This document shows positions 34,701-48,046 of a stretch of DNA of 64,000 nucleotides, one piece after another. The notes below the pieces were generated by a model. It did not search any database, had not been told where the DNA came from, and saw only the letters and a list, made by a program, of their open reading frames with translations. This DNA is from Casuarina equisetifolia (lineage: Eukaryota; Streptophyta; Magnoliopsida; Fagales; Casuarinaceae). The stretch covers positions 18,621,543 through 18,685,542 of the forward strand of contig CM052355.1 of assembly GCA_028551475.1 (NCBI GenBank). Direction: 5' to 3'. Each line of letters starts with the position of its first letter. Positions within the stretch are counted from its first letter, which is position 1. A program made the position numbers and the translations under genes.

Positions 34701-35929
34701 TGGTTCTTTTGTTTCTCCAGTAAATAGTCATCCAGAAGTTTCCGCAGAGTGAACAAGGTATCATCACTAAGATCGTCAATATCAATCTCAATCTCGTCCT
34801 CTCCACATTCCCTTCCATTAGAACTATGCTCCCTCAAGAAATCAATGATATGAAGTGGCATTTCCCCAAGCAAAGACTCCAATTCTCTACCTAAATTGTG
34901 CTTTTCCTCATCTGTCATTACACGCTTAACAGGCTTTGGGATAATTTCATTCGGCAGTGAAGTGATTTTCCTCTTTTTTGAGGAAGGCATCACCCTTTGC
35001 GCAACTTCTGTATCTCCATAAGAGCCAGATTTTGCCGGCAATGGTTGAGCATCAGCCTTGGGTAGCTTCTTCTCAATAGCTTTCCATCTCACTTCGAAAT
35101 ATTTACTTAGAGTATCAGCCATGATGTACACATCATTTCCAGGTGGATTGTATGTCATTGCATTGGCAAAGGTAAGCCTCACATCACCAAGAAAATCCTG
35201 TGGGCTGGAGTAAGAACCTGAAGCTAACTTGGTCTTTATTGTACCCAAATCCATAGGACGCTTAATGATTGTGTAATAATCCGGTATATTCAACTTCTGT
35301 ACATCAACAGGGGTGTTGAAAACCCAAGCATACTGATGGGACATCAATCGTTTCAACAGACCCTCACACTGGTTCATCAAAATTGCAGTTGCAGTGCTTT
35401 GGGTAGACTCAAACCTACCAGAAGTACCACGATTCCATCCACGTTGCTTCTGTGCTGTTGGGTTCAATTTCTTTCCTGGTCCATGGCCTGTAGGATTCGA
35501 TTTCTTTACCGACCCAGAAGTCAATGCTGATGATTTTTTGACATTTTCTACCCGTGGCCCAATTTGTCCATTACTGCAGCTAAGAATATCACTAGACGAT
35601 GAAACTGTTACAGTATTCGCCTTTTGCAATTCAACTTTCTTCTGAAGAAGCTGAATCTGTTCAAGTTCAGATTTCAACCTACGCACTAACTCCTTTCTTT
35701 CAGATGGCAGCATGTTTGACAAGGGAAGAAGTTGCATGGGGACACCAAATGTGTCGTGACTATTGGAATTTAAACTGATACATTTTCTCATTGGAGCACT
35801 TGAATCCTCTGAAGCTGTAAGCTCAGTATCTACCCGCCCTGAGCTACCGGAACCCTCAGATTCACCCGCAGTCCCAAAGGCATTACCACGGTACCCACCA
35901 GAGTACTGAGAATTATTCCCTACCATCAT
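31724..35929 (-). CDS. GTE8: GTE-type bromodomain and ET-domain protein, 10 coding exons
   Basis: Nuclear BET-like reader of acetylated histones. Exons, 5' to 3': 35929-34673, 34567-34519, 34415-34284, 33738-33659, 33380-33308, 32812-32732, 32653-32538, 32423-32357, 32235-32105, 31984-31724. All join in frame, giving 748 aa. The bromodomain is at about residues 185-287 ([29 protein letters not shown], and the acetyl-lysine Asn in AMTYNPPG). The ET domain is at about 338-405 ([30 protein letters not shown]). An acidic/Ser stretch follows, then [20 protein letters not shown], a charged coiled coil (about 600-665) rich in Arg, Glu and Ala, and an acidic end EEGEID. This tail marks the GTE8/9/10/11 subgroup. 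The start is the first of two tandem ATGs; an in-frame TAG lies 24 nt upstream. The choice of GTE8 within the subgroup rests mainly on gene order. Confidence 0.92.
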
Positions 35930-36850
35930 ATCCAATACCCCAACCAAACACTACGCTATATTCCTTAACCCACTCTGCCCCGCAGCAGCAGTTGCCACCT
36001 TACGGTTTGATCAACTACTCTGCACGTGTCGATCATGGAAGTAAATTTACGAGTTCTTATTGTCCCGTCAACCTTTTAATATACTTCCATCTCCGCAAGC
36101 ACACAACAAAGCATTATTTGCTTGCCGATAAAAGTAGATTAAAAGCAAAAGAAAACATAAAATAAAATATAAATATAAAAACAGTTTGAATATCCCCAAA
36201 AGAAAAAATAATCCCACTCAGAAAAAGAATTCTTCTAATTTTCGCGTATGTTTTTCTCAGCCAACTAACAGACGAACGACAACAGAGTAAATCAAATCTG
36301 AAATTCTCTGAACTCGCAAGTCACATCGTTGCAATTGAGATAGATTAATGAATATGAAAAGGCAAGCTAACTAAACAAACGGTAGGGTTAGAGACTTTTC
36401 AAGTGAATACAATCTACTCTCTTTCAAGCTCAAAAACTCAAACTTTACCCCCGCAGGCATCATAGAAGCAAAGAATCAATTGAGCGAAGCCCCAGTCCCA
36501 AGCACTAAGTAGCTTGTAAAGTCATAAATTAAAAAATCAAAACGACCCAAACCCTAAAAGCAATTACCATAAACAGCTGTCGCAGCCTCTCCAGGCAATC
36601 CAATTACCCGAATCTTTCACCGAACGAGCACCCAATCAAGCACGGTGATCAATTGGAAACCTGGATAAAAAAAATTAGCCGAAGAAGCAGACTTCGGTGG
36701 ACAAGCTTCGAGGGAGTGTCCAAGCAAGACCCACAAAGACGAACGGAGTCTAGTCCCTTTACGAAGCCCTTGGAGCATCATGGACCGTCGGATTTATGCC
36801 GCAAGATGATCCTACGGATGCGACGGAATTTTGAAAATTAGCCGTCCTAT
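35930..36850 (-). promoter_or_regulatory. GTE 5' leader and promoter region
   Basis: There is no coding frame before the in-frame TAG at 35953-35951. A possible leader intron donor (GTAAGG on the minus strand) lies near 36001. The stretch from about 36560 to 36660 looks like a leader exon (pyrimidine- and AC-rich). The transcription start cannot be fixed from the sequence. Confidence 0.4.
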
Positions 36851-39800
36851 TTAACGCTCCAGGGCTAATAAGTAGAGCGTTTTTTGTCCCCTTTGATTAT
36901 TTTAATTAGAGCTCAGTTTTTGGCCTCCTCTTCTCAACAACAATTTGAGTATTTAGAAGTGAACAGTGAGATTTGAGTTTTTTTTAACAGGTGAAGTTAA
37001 AAAAAAATAATAATAAATCTCTCTAGTGCCATTTTATAACTAAGCCCAATTCCAGCACCACATGATGGACTCGGCCGTTGGGCTTGCAAGCAAACTTGAT
37101 ATCGGCAAAAGAAGATCACGTAGATTGGGAGACTGATATTGTTCTTTATTAGGCTTTTGTGTTTTCGTTTGTATTTTTTTATGTCAATATATATTTCAGT
37201 TTCATTTATTTTATATAAATACTGTGAAAAAATATTATTATTCTTTGGTAATTATTAATAAAATTTATTAAAGTACAAGAGTTTATTTTAAAACCAAAGA
37301 TTTATTTTCTAGCTTCTAATGTAGGACAAAATTCACGTTTAACATTTTATCTCATATATATGTTGACATAAGTATTATATGAAGAAAAAAAAATCTATCT
37401 TTAAAGCTTAAGAGATCACAAAGTAAAAATTTATTATTGACTTAAATACTATATTATAATATAAAGATTTATCTTAAAATTTTAAAATATTAAATAAAAA
37501 AAATTATCATTAATAAGATTAAAAATTCTTTATCTAACTTCCAACGAGAGATAATACCTATTTTTAACCTACATCTGTTCAATACTTGTATAAATCTTGG
37601 TTGCTTATGTCTCAATTCCATTCAATCAAACACTCTTTATTTTAGTTTATTAGTTTTAACCTGGATCAAACTTGCGAGAAAATGGAAGATGACGAACGAT
37701 GTCACAAGCAAGAGGCGCAAAAGAAAGGAGGAGGCAGTACAGAATTAGCTGAGTTACAAACAAACACAAATTGAACAAGTTTGTACACAATCGAATTGAC
37801 AACAGTCAGATCATAGTTTATTTCCAAATGATGGGTTGTACTACTTCTACCACATGTTGGACTACTTAGGTCAGCCCGTGAGTGCAAGTGTAAGCGCTCA
37901 TCCAGGCCTGGAAAATCGTCAAATGGGTTATGGCCACATCACCATCACCATCACCAGTACCCTCCCACCTACGACACAAGTATCATGTTTTGACTTGACT
38001 GTTTGGAGATTGAGTCGTTCAAACAAGTTTCTTTAGTTTCCGAAATGGCTGGAGTGTTATCTTCCATCCCCTAAAGCAAACTTTGCCTTACTGAGTGGCT
38101 GTTTTGTACTTCCAGCACCCACCCACAAGAATAAGTCGGATATTCATCAACACTGAACGACCTCAGTGTATTTCACTCTGCAATCTGTAAAACTCGTTAG
38201 CAGCATAAGATGCATCACTGCGGCAATATCCAAACCCATTATCGATTCAAGTTGTGCTTCAACTTGTAGCAAGATTTTAAGCCTCTTTTGTCTCAATCAG
38301 CCATGCGTAGACGCTAACGCTTCCCCAAAATGCCATTTCCGATACAGTATTTGTTGTTTTGCTGGAGTTTCCCAAGCGATAAGGCTCAGAAGTCGTTGTC
38401 ATGCAGGATTGGCTCCTCTTTGGTTTTGGCTTAAATAGTGGGCTCTTTCTAAATTCAAGTCCTACATGGTGGAAACCTTTGGGTTCATGCATTGTCGTTA
38501 TCAAACTGGAAAAGCGAAGCTGGTATTGCTTAGTACGGTATCAAACTCCAACTCAGGAATTCCGCTATTGCAGAGATGTGAATAGTCACGACCACTCAGT
38601 TACATTCTTAGTTTCGCGCAGGCAATGACTACGTTGGTAGACGTACTGCTTCACATCTAGAAGTCACGAGATGCTCAGCTTCGACACGCTTTCCTTTCTG
38701 AAGGCTGCACTGCTTATACAGGGTAGCCATTACACACGCTGTTAAACCTTTAGATGTATAAGTAGGTGGATGCTCTTGTTGTTCAAATAATATAGTCTGT
38801 AATTATTGTCTAGACGTATACTTCTAGGGAACTTCCTCAAACTTTTTTACTTCCACATCCCACTAGCATGCAGCAGGGTATGGGTCCTGAAGCTGGAAAT
38901 TGCACTTAGCAAAAATCAAGTTTTTTCTGATATTAGCAGTCTTAAAATTTAGGCAACCTAAGAGATGGAAGGGGGTGAATTGGGTTGCTCGGGTTTTGGA
39001 AACTGAACTTGGCTTCTCTTTTGTTAACGGATAATTGTTCAACTACAAGTCTTTTCAGTAAAAAAAACAAGCATAAACAATAAATAGCAAGGAACACCAT
39101 CGTGTACAGTACAGAATATTGCAATGCTTAATGCAATAAATGCTGCCGAAGAATACAAAGCGTAAACAAAGGTATTGTATATTTGCAATGCACGGACTTA
39201 GAGTTAGAATAACGAATAATATTTTTGGATATTTGTTTTTGATTATCACCAAATATTTTTCATAAAACTGCGAAATGATGCAAATGTGTCGTATGTAAAA
39301 GCATGATTCTCCGTTGCAAGTTATTTCTAAAAGATAGCTTGTAGAAACAAAGCAGCACATCTAAATGAAATGCATAAATTTCATTGCAATTTTATAGGAC
39401 TTAACACAACGGCCGAATGTCGCTATTAACATGTCACAGTCTATTGCAACAACTAAATCGTCGTTACATGTGGTTGTCTTCAATAATTTTTTAAGGACTG
39501 CGTTTGTTAGTTGAATAGGTTACCGCTGCAATAACTCAACAAATGTGTTTCGCTTAGTTTCAAACATTATTAAATGGTTGATGGGCAAATAAGTAAAGAA
39601 AAGCTTTTGCAAAGACTTCGCTTGTTTTCCTTCGCTTGTTCTGGAACCATCGGGTGACGGAGGACCTACACCATCTGGCGATACCCATTTCGGCCAAACC
39701 CAACGAGGGCAGATCAAGTCCCATATCATGGTCTCCATCACTGAAAAGGTTTCAAACCAAGCTCCTTTTTTTCTTTATTTTTGAAGATTTTGAGTTCAAA

Positions 39801-40471
39801 AAGATGGAGAACTTTTGTATGTGATTTGTGAGATCTTGATAAATATTGTGCGATCTAGTGTTCGTAGTGTTAAAAACTGGTTACGCTAGCTGCTTTTAAT
39901 CGATCATATTTTTGCTTTGAGTGATTTCTATTAAAAAAAATTTAAAAAAATTCTGAAGAGGGCTTAATTCTGAGGTTTACTGTTGAAACCCTAATCCGAG
40001 ATTTGATTTGGGGCTAAAATTAGTTGTTTACTGGAGCCATTCTTTAGATCGGATTTCTATTGGATTATGGAAATATGTTGTGAAAGAAGTTGATTATCTT
40101 GTAAAATCAATGATTGATTTTAGCGAAGAAGGGCTCTAATATTTTTAATAGAGTAGTGGATGAAGGATGTAGGCAAGGTTAAGGGCCAAACCACGCAAAA
40201 TTACTATGTTATTTCACTCTTGATTCTCTTGCCGTATTTTCAATTTTCTGTGAATCCTTAATTGATTTGTATTGAAATACATTGCTAATACAACTCATAT
40301 TGTTGTTGGTGCATGAATTAAAATTACAGCGGTCAAATTATTTGATTTTTTACTATCATTTCTGCATTACTTTGATTCCCTTTAAGATTGCTGAATAATT
40401 GTTATAGCTTAGATAGAAAAATCTTACAAAATATAACCTACTACCTAATTTGCTCACTCTTTCTCCTGGAA

Positions 40472-40754
40472 TAGCCTATTACTTAATCCAAAGGTTAACT
40501 TATAAGTTACAAATAACTTCCTTAATTTAAACCAAACCATAGGTTTTCTCCCCCTCGGAATGGAACAATGGTTCCAACCCTTCCACGCATACTAGGAAGC
40601 TATCCTAAAAGCAAAATCTTACTAAACTCCAATATCATCTTGAAAAAACCTATTACTTAGCCAAAAAACTAACTCAAATATTAGAGACAACTGTCTTAAT
40701 TTAAACAAAATTTCATGTTTCCTCTCTCTTAGGGTAGGACATTGGCTCTAACAC
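40472..40754. repeat. Diverged direct repeat, two copies
   Basis: Two stretches of about 105 bp about 177 bp apart share cctattactta, cttaatttaaa and a tail ending in wggwwc-type sequence followed by aac. Divergence is high, so the duplication is old. Confidence 0.5.
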
Positions 40755-43700
40755 TTTCTCAGATTGCCTTTAGACCTAATAAGTATGGCTACGATGTACA
40801 ACATAGGGCTTGAAGCTGTAGATGACTCTAACAATTTGTAAGTGGTTCTGTCCTTTAAGTCCTTTATTCACTCTCACTTAACCAAACTTTAGCTTTAACG
40901 CTCCTTTCCTCTAAAACTTTCAAAGATTTACTACTTCTTTCAACTAACCTCAGACTAGGGTTTGAGATGTTAGAAACTTTACCCATGCAAACAGCATATA
41001 CACAAGCTAGGGTTTATGAGCTCCAAATTCGCAGTTCTAGCAAATATTCACAGCCTAGGGTTTACTAAATGAAATCCTTCCAGGTTTACAAACTTGTCAA
41101 GCTCAAAGGGAGCAAATGGCGAAATATCTTGAACGTTATATTCAGGTTTTTACTTGACAACATCATTATCGCATGGAGTTTGGATCTATCCTTCCATGGC
41201 ATCCAAAAAGATAAATCAATAAACTTCTGGTGGTTCTTTTTAAGGTTCCACCACGGACCCACTGCACTCGGCGCAAGATTAGGTTTCCGGGAAAAGGATA
41301 AGTTTTAGTATTGATCTCCCATCGCCAGCCAACTTTCTGAAAATTTTCCACCCTATCAGAGTTCAGTTAGCATACGCACCCCGTTAGAAACATCGTTTTA
41401 GCTTACCAACTCTTTCCCCATAGAAATTCTGATTTCCATGGCATGGTTTTAAAAGAAGGCTACTAAGAAAAGCGCAGGTAGAACTGCAGTTCTCATCATG
41501 AAAGATTTTGGGTAAACTAGCCTAACAGTATTTCCGCCGTGCTCAACGCTACAGTTAGATGCCAAGACTTGATAAAAATTAGACAGGAACGAGATTGAAA
41601 ACCATATATAACAGACCAACCATGTAGTGCTACATATCGTCAGAAGTTTGACATAATACATCCAGTCTCCGGTGCGCACAATCTTGCGCTACTGCCCTGT
41701 GAAGACCGACCACTCCCTGGTTGCTTTGCATGGACTTATGCCTTCTCACGCAGCTTTACCATGTAACTTGCTTTACTTGGTATAAATTTATTGAGACTTG
41801 CGCTTACCGCAAATCAAGGTTCACCTTTGCCCCTCTTAGTCAGTTCCTTCCTTGCTATGCGAAACAAGTCTTGATCCACAATTTACATTATGTACACTTT
41901 GCAGACTCACATGTTGAGCTCTTCTCTTGACCTTTAGAAGTCTCTCAAAAGGAAAACCCTTATAACACGAATACAAATGGTTAGCAATAATAAATATTCG
42001 TGCACGCTACACATAAAAAGAGCCACACCACAAATACAAATTTTCAGGGACAGAAAGAGATGGAAGAGCTAAGGTACGGTAAAAAGTAAACAGCTTTAGC
42101 ACATATGGGTCTTTAGTTCCCGAACTTATTTAAGTTGTAGAGCTCCTTTTAAACTAATAGGGTAAAAAAGAGTTCAGTAATTAACGAATAGAACTATCCT
42201 TCTCCCCAAGTACACAGTAAGTCAAGAAATTCAAATCACGCGAATCAACAAAGTAAACAGTTACGTATCGTATGTAATAAAAAATAACAACATTAAAGTT
42301 AAATCCACCTCTCGGAGACTGGCAGCTCGTCCAGATTCTTACATTGCGTTAGTGGTCCAGGACATCATGATATAGTATCTATCTCTAACATGCTTACTCA
42401 AGTCTCCACCTTTACTATTTTAAAATAGGACGGCATCTCATCCAGATTGACAAAGCACAGAGTATTTTTACATCTAACTTCAACACTTCTTTTATAAAGA
42501 GTTTTTCGTTATCGTGGGACTCTATATATAGGATAATATGCCATTCAAATTAAGCAAAGCTTTGCAACAGTGCAAATATACGATATTCGGATCGATAAGA
42601 AAGCCAACCAATGAGTGGAAAGAAAGAAGGTTGACGAAATGCAGATTATTTCTTTTTTCTCTCCTCACTCTTTGACATTCCGAGTTATAGAGACTGGACC
42701 ACCTCAACACGATTGCCTAGAACTGTATAAACAATAAAAATTTTCTGTTTTTAGGTTCCGTAGCCTAAAGTTACAGCACTTATGACTAGCTCCACTAAAA
42801 ATATGTATATTCTCTTTAAGACAAAAAGTTTTGCCTTAGTTGACATTCTTTTGTTTTCTTTTCTTTTCTTCCACTTGCTTATGGACATTCGACATCAATA
42901 TAAAATCTCTAAAATCAATGACAACAATTTAGTGAATAAAGCACAACGTCACATAAAGACAATAGAGAAATTGATCGGCCAATTTTAAAGGCCTGAAACA
43001 TTAAGGCTTCATTGTTTCTGGGGTCCGGGTTCTGAGAATGTGAACCTTTCTAAAGCAAAAAGAATTGTTCTAAGGTAGCACTCCAAATTAGAATATTATT
43101 ATTTGCAAGTTTATCTAAATTTGTTTAAATGCAAAATGCTTTCCACATCTCTACGTGATCAATGCATGCAAAAACATAACTGTTAATCAAAGGTAATTTT
43201 CAAGACCACAATATATTGATGCAACTTTATGCTCCTCAAAGAAAAGAAAGAAAGGGAAAAGAATAATGCAGGTATTTTTCAAAACTTGTGTCACTTTGTG
43301 CTTTCCTTCCTCCCCAGACACAATAGCTCCCACTATTCCCGAGGAACCCAGTTGTACCCCCTTCTTCGGGCGCCTACCCGACCATCGGGACTTCCCCCTT
43401 GTATTGCTGTACCCAAAAAAGTCACTCTACTCGGCAGCTACCCGCTCCGTCTCCATGTAACAGTGGCCACTCCATACCAACCTAACCATCGAAGGCACTA
43501 TTGATCATTACAGGGTCCGAGAAGCTCATGCCTATAACCACTTCAACCCGGGGTGAATATGGGTAAGAAGCCTTCGGAGTTCGCCAACTCCTTCATACTT
43601 GTCCTATTGAGATATCATGTACACTCAATATCCTCCTCCCTCTCCATTGGCTAATTTGTTAGTATACGCATGCATCGACTTACTCAACTGGGAGATCATT

Positions 43701-44123
43701 GTTGGATTTTTTCATCACAAGCCAAGATTAATTCAGAAATCAGTTGTGTGGAAGATAAATAATACAAACAATGCCTAAACAAGATGTTGATACAGTTCAA
43801 GAGACACTTTTGACTCATACACTTATTGTTACACATTATGAGTTTTGTGATCATTATAACCATAACGGATTTAAGTACTCAAGCGCAAACTAAATTAAGC
43901 CCACAGGCCATTAACCAAAATTTTACCAACGTCTTAGTCTCTCACCTATCGTTTTCCAAGTTCAAAACTGTGTGACGGTAAAACATAGCCTGTTATTTTG
44001 TCTCACAGTGCAGTGTCGGCTTCTATGGATAATATTAGATATTGGTACTTTTTATTTTTTATTTAATGGGAGGTTTGGATGCATGAGATGTTGAACTCGT
44101 TATGATGCTCATTATTCAATTTC

Positions 44124-44460
44124 GAGGTCAACTAATTTGTTGGTAAAATTCATTATTTTATAAACAAAATTCTTAAAAATACATTTCTTAACAATATGAT
44201 ATTTATTATCTACATCTTAATATGTCATGTTACCACGATAGTCAAACTACCATACCGTCATGAAATTACCACATTACATGAGCAATGCATAAACTAAAAT
44301 CAATGAAAACCCATAGAAGTGCTAAGAAAATTCTACCTTAAATATTATGTTAACAGAGCCATTATTTTGCCTAAAAATCAATTCATGAATTGATAAAATC
44401 TATTATCTTATAAATAATATTTTTAATATATTTCTTAATAATGTCAAATTTAACAACACT
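44124..44460. repeat. Diverged direct repeat, two copies
   Basis: About 44124-44214 and 44374-44460 align loosely (caacta/caattc ... ttataaa ... atttcttaa ... aatatgatatt/aatgtcaaatt). Both are AT-rich and non-coding; probably a remnant of a dispersed repeat. Confidence 0.45.
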
Positions 44461-45502
44461 AGCAATCTAGATCTTGGGGCAATTGGGTGCCAACTAGTAG
44501 TAGACAAACAATGCTCAGTTGTTATGAATTGACTAATTAACCTGATGAAGACATTTCCCATCATTCATCTCACTTCAAATATGTATCATTTTACCTAAGA
44601 TTTAAGTGCTTTTAAAGTTAACCCCTCACTTTTATCCTGAGGTTTTTATTACCAAACCATGGCGAGAATTTATTTGTACGTACTCTAGTCTTGTCCTCCT
44701 CGCTTTACTTAAAATGAATGCGCCACAATCCTAAGTGTTTGCCCTTTCTGAGCCACTCAACTAACTAGAATGAGAAGTTGACAAATGGTAAGGAGTTGGT
44801 CTTCCTTAAGTTGCATGAGAAAGAAGAAGCTAGATTTCAGGAGACTGAAGTCAGTGATTGAATGATCAGGAGAAATTGTCAAAGTTTCAAAAGCTTATCA
44901 ATGGAGAAATCGGAGCGTTCTTGGTCAAAGGCACGATGCCTAAGAGGCAAACAGCCAATGGCTTCATTTGGCAAGCTACACTTCCACCTAGATGAGGTAG
45001 AATAGGGTGTGTCACTTTCCTGAAGTCAGCTAGTTGAATTTATAGATAACACAGTCCTAGCTAGGTTTTTGTTAGCTGAATAGCTCGTCAAAGCAGCTAT
45101 CATGGTCTATTTCGTTTGGTTTTTGCTTTCTTTTCCGCCCTGCCAATAAAATAGCGGCAAGGAAGATAAAGCAAATGCATTTGGTAAGTATGCATAGAAG
45201 CAATAACTCAATTCCCACCAAAAGACTCCCTTGTCATGCCAGCACTTGTTTACCACAGCTTAGTCATTCCTTAAGAGATAAGGCATTTCATTGTATGGAT
45301 GATTTAGAATAATGTTCCAACTGAGTCGGGTCTACGGTGACAGCATTCTCCGATGGTTACCACATTTTCTTTGCTCACTTACGTCACACAACATACCCAA
45401 CACATCAAAATAGCTGACACCTAATAATATGTAATACGTTGGTTCAGAATACCTGAGATCTGTTCTCCCTGCCTCACTCCATTCTTTGTTCTCTGATCTT
45501 AA

Positions 45503-46396
45503 TCAACGGCCCAAACTGAGGGCAGCTTCCACGTCTAGCCTCCATGCAAATCCTCCACCGTCCATTCTCCACACATCACAAGGCATTCTCCGTGGGGACT
45601 TATCCTTCCCCCACGTGTACTGCAGCTTTACTTGGCATGTGAAGGCCGTGTGCAAGTACGGCAAGTTCTCCTTGGCAACCAACCACACCGTTACTAGCTC
45701 CGGTGACTGGCCGTCATTTTGCTCGCTCACCATCTTCCTAAAAGCTCCATTCACCCAGAAAACCCTATTCAAGCCGTCCGATACAAACCCAGGGCACGTG
45801 TCATTCCCTAGATTCCTCATTATCTCCCCGTCCGTACTCCCCAGCCCTCGCGCATCCATGCATGTGTCTGTCACGCTCTCCACCGTCACCCACGACTCTA
45901 CTGGCCTCGTCATCTGTCGCGTCGCCACCGTCGGATTCCTGTTATGGCACACTTCCTTATCTAAGTTCATCCACAAGGGTGGGTCGCCGTTTTCCTGGCT
46001 ATCCTTTCTTGTTACCGTATGGTCGAGTTTACGCAGAGATCCACTTTCCAGCGACTCATTCCTTTCACTTTTCTCAGGCAAAAGTTGCAGGGTCACCCCC
46101 CTCTTGTCCAACCTATCATTTTTTTCTTTGGTTTCCCTTATCTCCGCCTCCGCTGTCCTTTCCTTTTGCCTTTGCCTGCTACTGTTATTCTTGCGAACCC
46201 TCACGTACTTCCTCTTCGGTCTTCCTTTCGTAACAAACAAGTTCTTGCTTTCAACCGCTGACCCACCTGAACCGGAGCCTCCGGCCTCCGGTTTCGGCGC
46301 AATCGGCCGGAACCTGAGCATCATGGGATTCATTATCGCCTTGTCCTGCGGACCCGCAGCGCATCTTACGATACCCCACCGCTCTCCGCTCTGCAT
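45503..46396 (-). CDS. Plant-specific DUF7950-like protein
   Basis: 297 aa, single exon, ATG at 46396, TGA at 45505-45503. Near the N-terminus is DKAIMNPMMLRFRPIAPKPE, then a Gly/Ser run and a basic patch (KGRPKRKYVRVRK) that could be a nuclear localisation signal. The C-terminal half holds the conserved FTCQVKLQYTW, PCDVWRMDGGGFAWRLDVEA and ALSLGR end. I recognise these as the plant-only family now called DUF7950, whose molecular role is unknown. A CT-rich leader (46423-46480) and two G-boxes (CACGTG at 46531 and 46775) lie upstream, which suggests ABA or light responsiveness; that is inference. A longer open frame lies on the opposite strand but has no homology. Its place between the GTE and cytochrome c1 genes fits the Arabidopsis order as I recall it. 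Confidence 0.82.
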   Translation of the reverse strand: MQSGERWGIVRCAAGPQDKAIMNPMMLRFRPIAPKPEAGGSGSGGSAVESKNLFVTKGRPKRKYVRVRKNNSSRQRQKERTAEAEIRETKEKNDRLDKRGVTLQLLPEKSERNESLESGSLRKLDHTVTRKDSQENGDPPLWMNLDKEVCHNRNPTVATRQMTRPVESWVTVESVTDTCMDARGLGSTDGEIMRNLGNDTCPGFVSDGLNRVFWVNGAFRKMVSEQNDGQSPELVTVWLVAKENLPYLHTAFTCQVKLQYTWGKDKSPRRMPCDVWRMDGGGFAWRLDVEAALSLGR

Positions 46397-46800
46397 CCCT
46401 CCTAGTCCTGCTGCAATCCCACCATCTCTATGCCTCCCTCTCTCTCTCTATCTGTCTCTCTCTGTCGGTCTCTGCGTATAAGCTCAGAGCGATAATCATA
46501 GCACAAGTACAGTGACCTAGCGTGAAACAACACGTGTCTAGGGCTACCCATGAACAGAAGGGGTATTTGGTTGGTTAATTTTAGCGTGGGACCCCACAGA
46601 AAAGCAGCGTATCCGGCGTAATTGAGCGCTGTGGTGTGGCCCCACAAGAGAGCCAATCAGAGCCGAGAGGGTGTCCAGCACTCTCGAAAGAAGTGGGCGA
46701 CGTGGGCTCAGTCTAGGGTTTAGAGTACACTTCACTGAAGAAGAAAAGACTTTGGGGAGGTTCGAGAAAGTGCACACGTGGTTGTCTGTCATTAGTCGTG
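46397..46800 (-). promoter_or_regulatory. Leader and promoter of the DUF7950-like gene with G-boxes
   Basis: Palindromic CACGTG G-box/ABRE cores lie at 46531-46536 and 46775-46780, with another further out at 47067-47072. The leader is CT-rich on the + strand (AG on the gene strand). The block at about 46583-46700 resembles one at 48047-48175. Confidence 0.5.
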
Positions 46801-47224
46801 AACAACTAAATTCGGTTGTAACAGTTGGTTCCGTAACTGTTCCACCCGCTTCAGTGCGCGTAAACAGCACTTTCAAAAATACGGCCGCTGATGGGATTGG
46901 ATCTTTCAGGGGAGAGGAGACGAGGAGGCAACGAAAGTGGTTTTGGTTTTTGATTGGAGGGAGCGATCGCTGTATGGCAGGACGCGTGGATGGTCGCAAC
47001 ACTGTGCGGATCTGGAGCTAGATCTTTGACGTCATAGGGTTCCCTTGAGTGCTTCTCATCTACTGCCACGTGGTGGAATTGTCGTGATTGAGGGCGACTA
47101 CTTCGACCTACCCACTGGGAATCCGTGGTGGATAGGTTTAGTCTCCCACAGTTTCACATACCAAAAGAAGTATAATCATGTTTAAGTAAATTTCTTCTTT
47201 AAGAAAGGGATTGCAAAAGGAATT

Positions 47225-47278
47225 GGAGCTGGAACTGGAACTGGAACTGGAACTGGAACTGGAACTAGAACTAGAACT
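47225..47278. repeat. Hexanucleotide minisatellite (GGAACT)n
   Basis: Nine tandem 6-bp units: one ggagct, six ggaact and two agaact. It lies in non-coding sequence. Confidence 0.95.
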
Positions 47279-48046
47279 GGGCCGGGGATTAATGAATATT
47301 TCTCAGCAGAGTGCAATTCTATTTTAGTAAATACCAACTTATAGGCGTCATGTAGCTAATCAGATGCTGCCTCAGTTTCCTTGCTTATATAACAAACCAA
47401 AACCATAACTAGGTTTTTGACCCTCCATAAATCGCTTGAGATCTAAGGCTCTGCCTCTCTTAAGAAATTATTTTCTCATTCTATAACCTTGGAAAGATGT
47501 CTGTTCCTTTACATCCATGGCTCAAATTCTCAGAGGCGCTTTGTCCACACTAGGACACCTAAACCTCCTGGGATTCTGTCTCTGCGTGGAACTTTCATGC
47601 TTCTTCTGCTAAGCATAGGAATCACTGTATAGACAACATATGATGATATGGTAGTGCCACCAATAACATTTTTACTCAACGCATGGGTCTCTGTGAGATA
47701 CTTGTGCGTTACCGACGCTTCCCACTCATGCTTGGCACTCTCGGGCAGCGGTAGAGCTAGAACCGATGTGATACGCTTTGTTCCTCGGAAACCATGTCTT
47801 CTCTCCAGGAACCAACACCGGGGTGCGCCGGCGGCAGGAACGTAGGCATTACCCGCCCAATTATCGACCGGTCTTGGAACCCACTGTGGAGGCCCTCCAT
47901 CTGATACTTCCCATCAAGACCATCAACTTCCTTGCTTCGTCTTGCCTCCCTCCCCGTCCTCCCTGTCACTCTCTACCTGTCTAACGATAAGGATAACGGG
48001 GAGCAGCCTTGGCTGTGAACGAGTATCGGCCCCTGATTGGCTGCAC

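Larger units (their letters stand above)
36851..45502. other. Long spacer (8.6 kb), no recognised gene
   Basis: AT-rich at 36.9-37.6 kb, mixed thereafter. The open frames here are under about 105 codons, overlap each other and show no domain I know. Diverged direct repeats lie at about 40472-40580/40649-40754 and 44124-44214/44374-44460. GC-richer patches without known coding content lie at 43300-43560 and 38150-38650. Unannotated non-coding transcripts or very decayed transposons are possible. Confidence 0.5.

Noticed and set aside
35930..35947. Six-codon N-terminal extension of the GTE protein
   Set aside because: The extended frame would begin at TTG, not ATG, and is bounded by an in-frame TAG at 35953-35951. 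The tandem ATGs at 35929 are the first usable start.
37938..37958. Run of CATCAC units reading as six histidines
   Set aside because: It is a short microsatellite; one frame reads His and another Ile-Thr repeats, with no supporting gene model around it, so it is not a cloning tag or a coding feature.
45486..46481. 331-codon open frame on the + strand across the DUF7950-like gene
   Set aside because: It is antisense to a recognised conserved protein and its own translation (Ser/Leu/Pro-rich) has no known domain. The codon pattern of the real gene leaves the opposite frame open.
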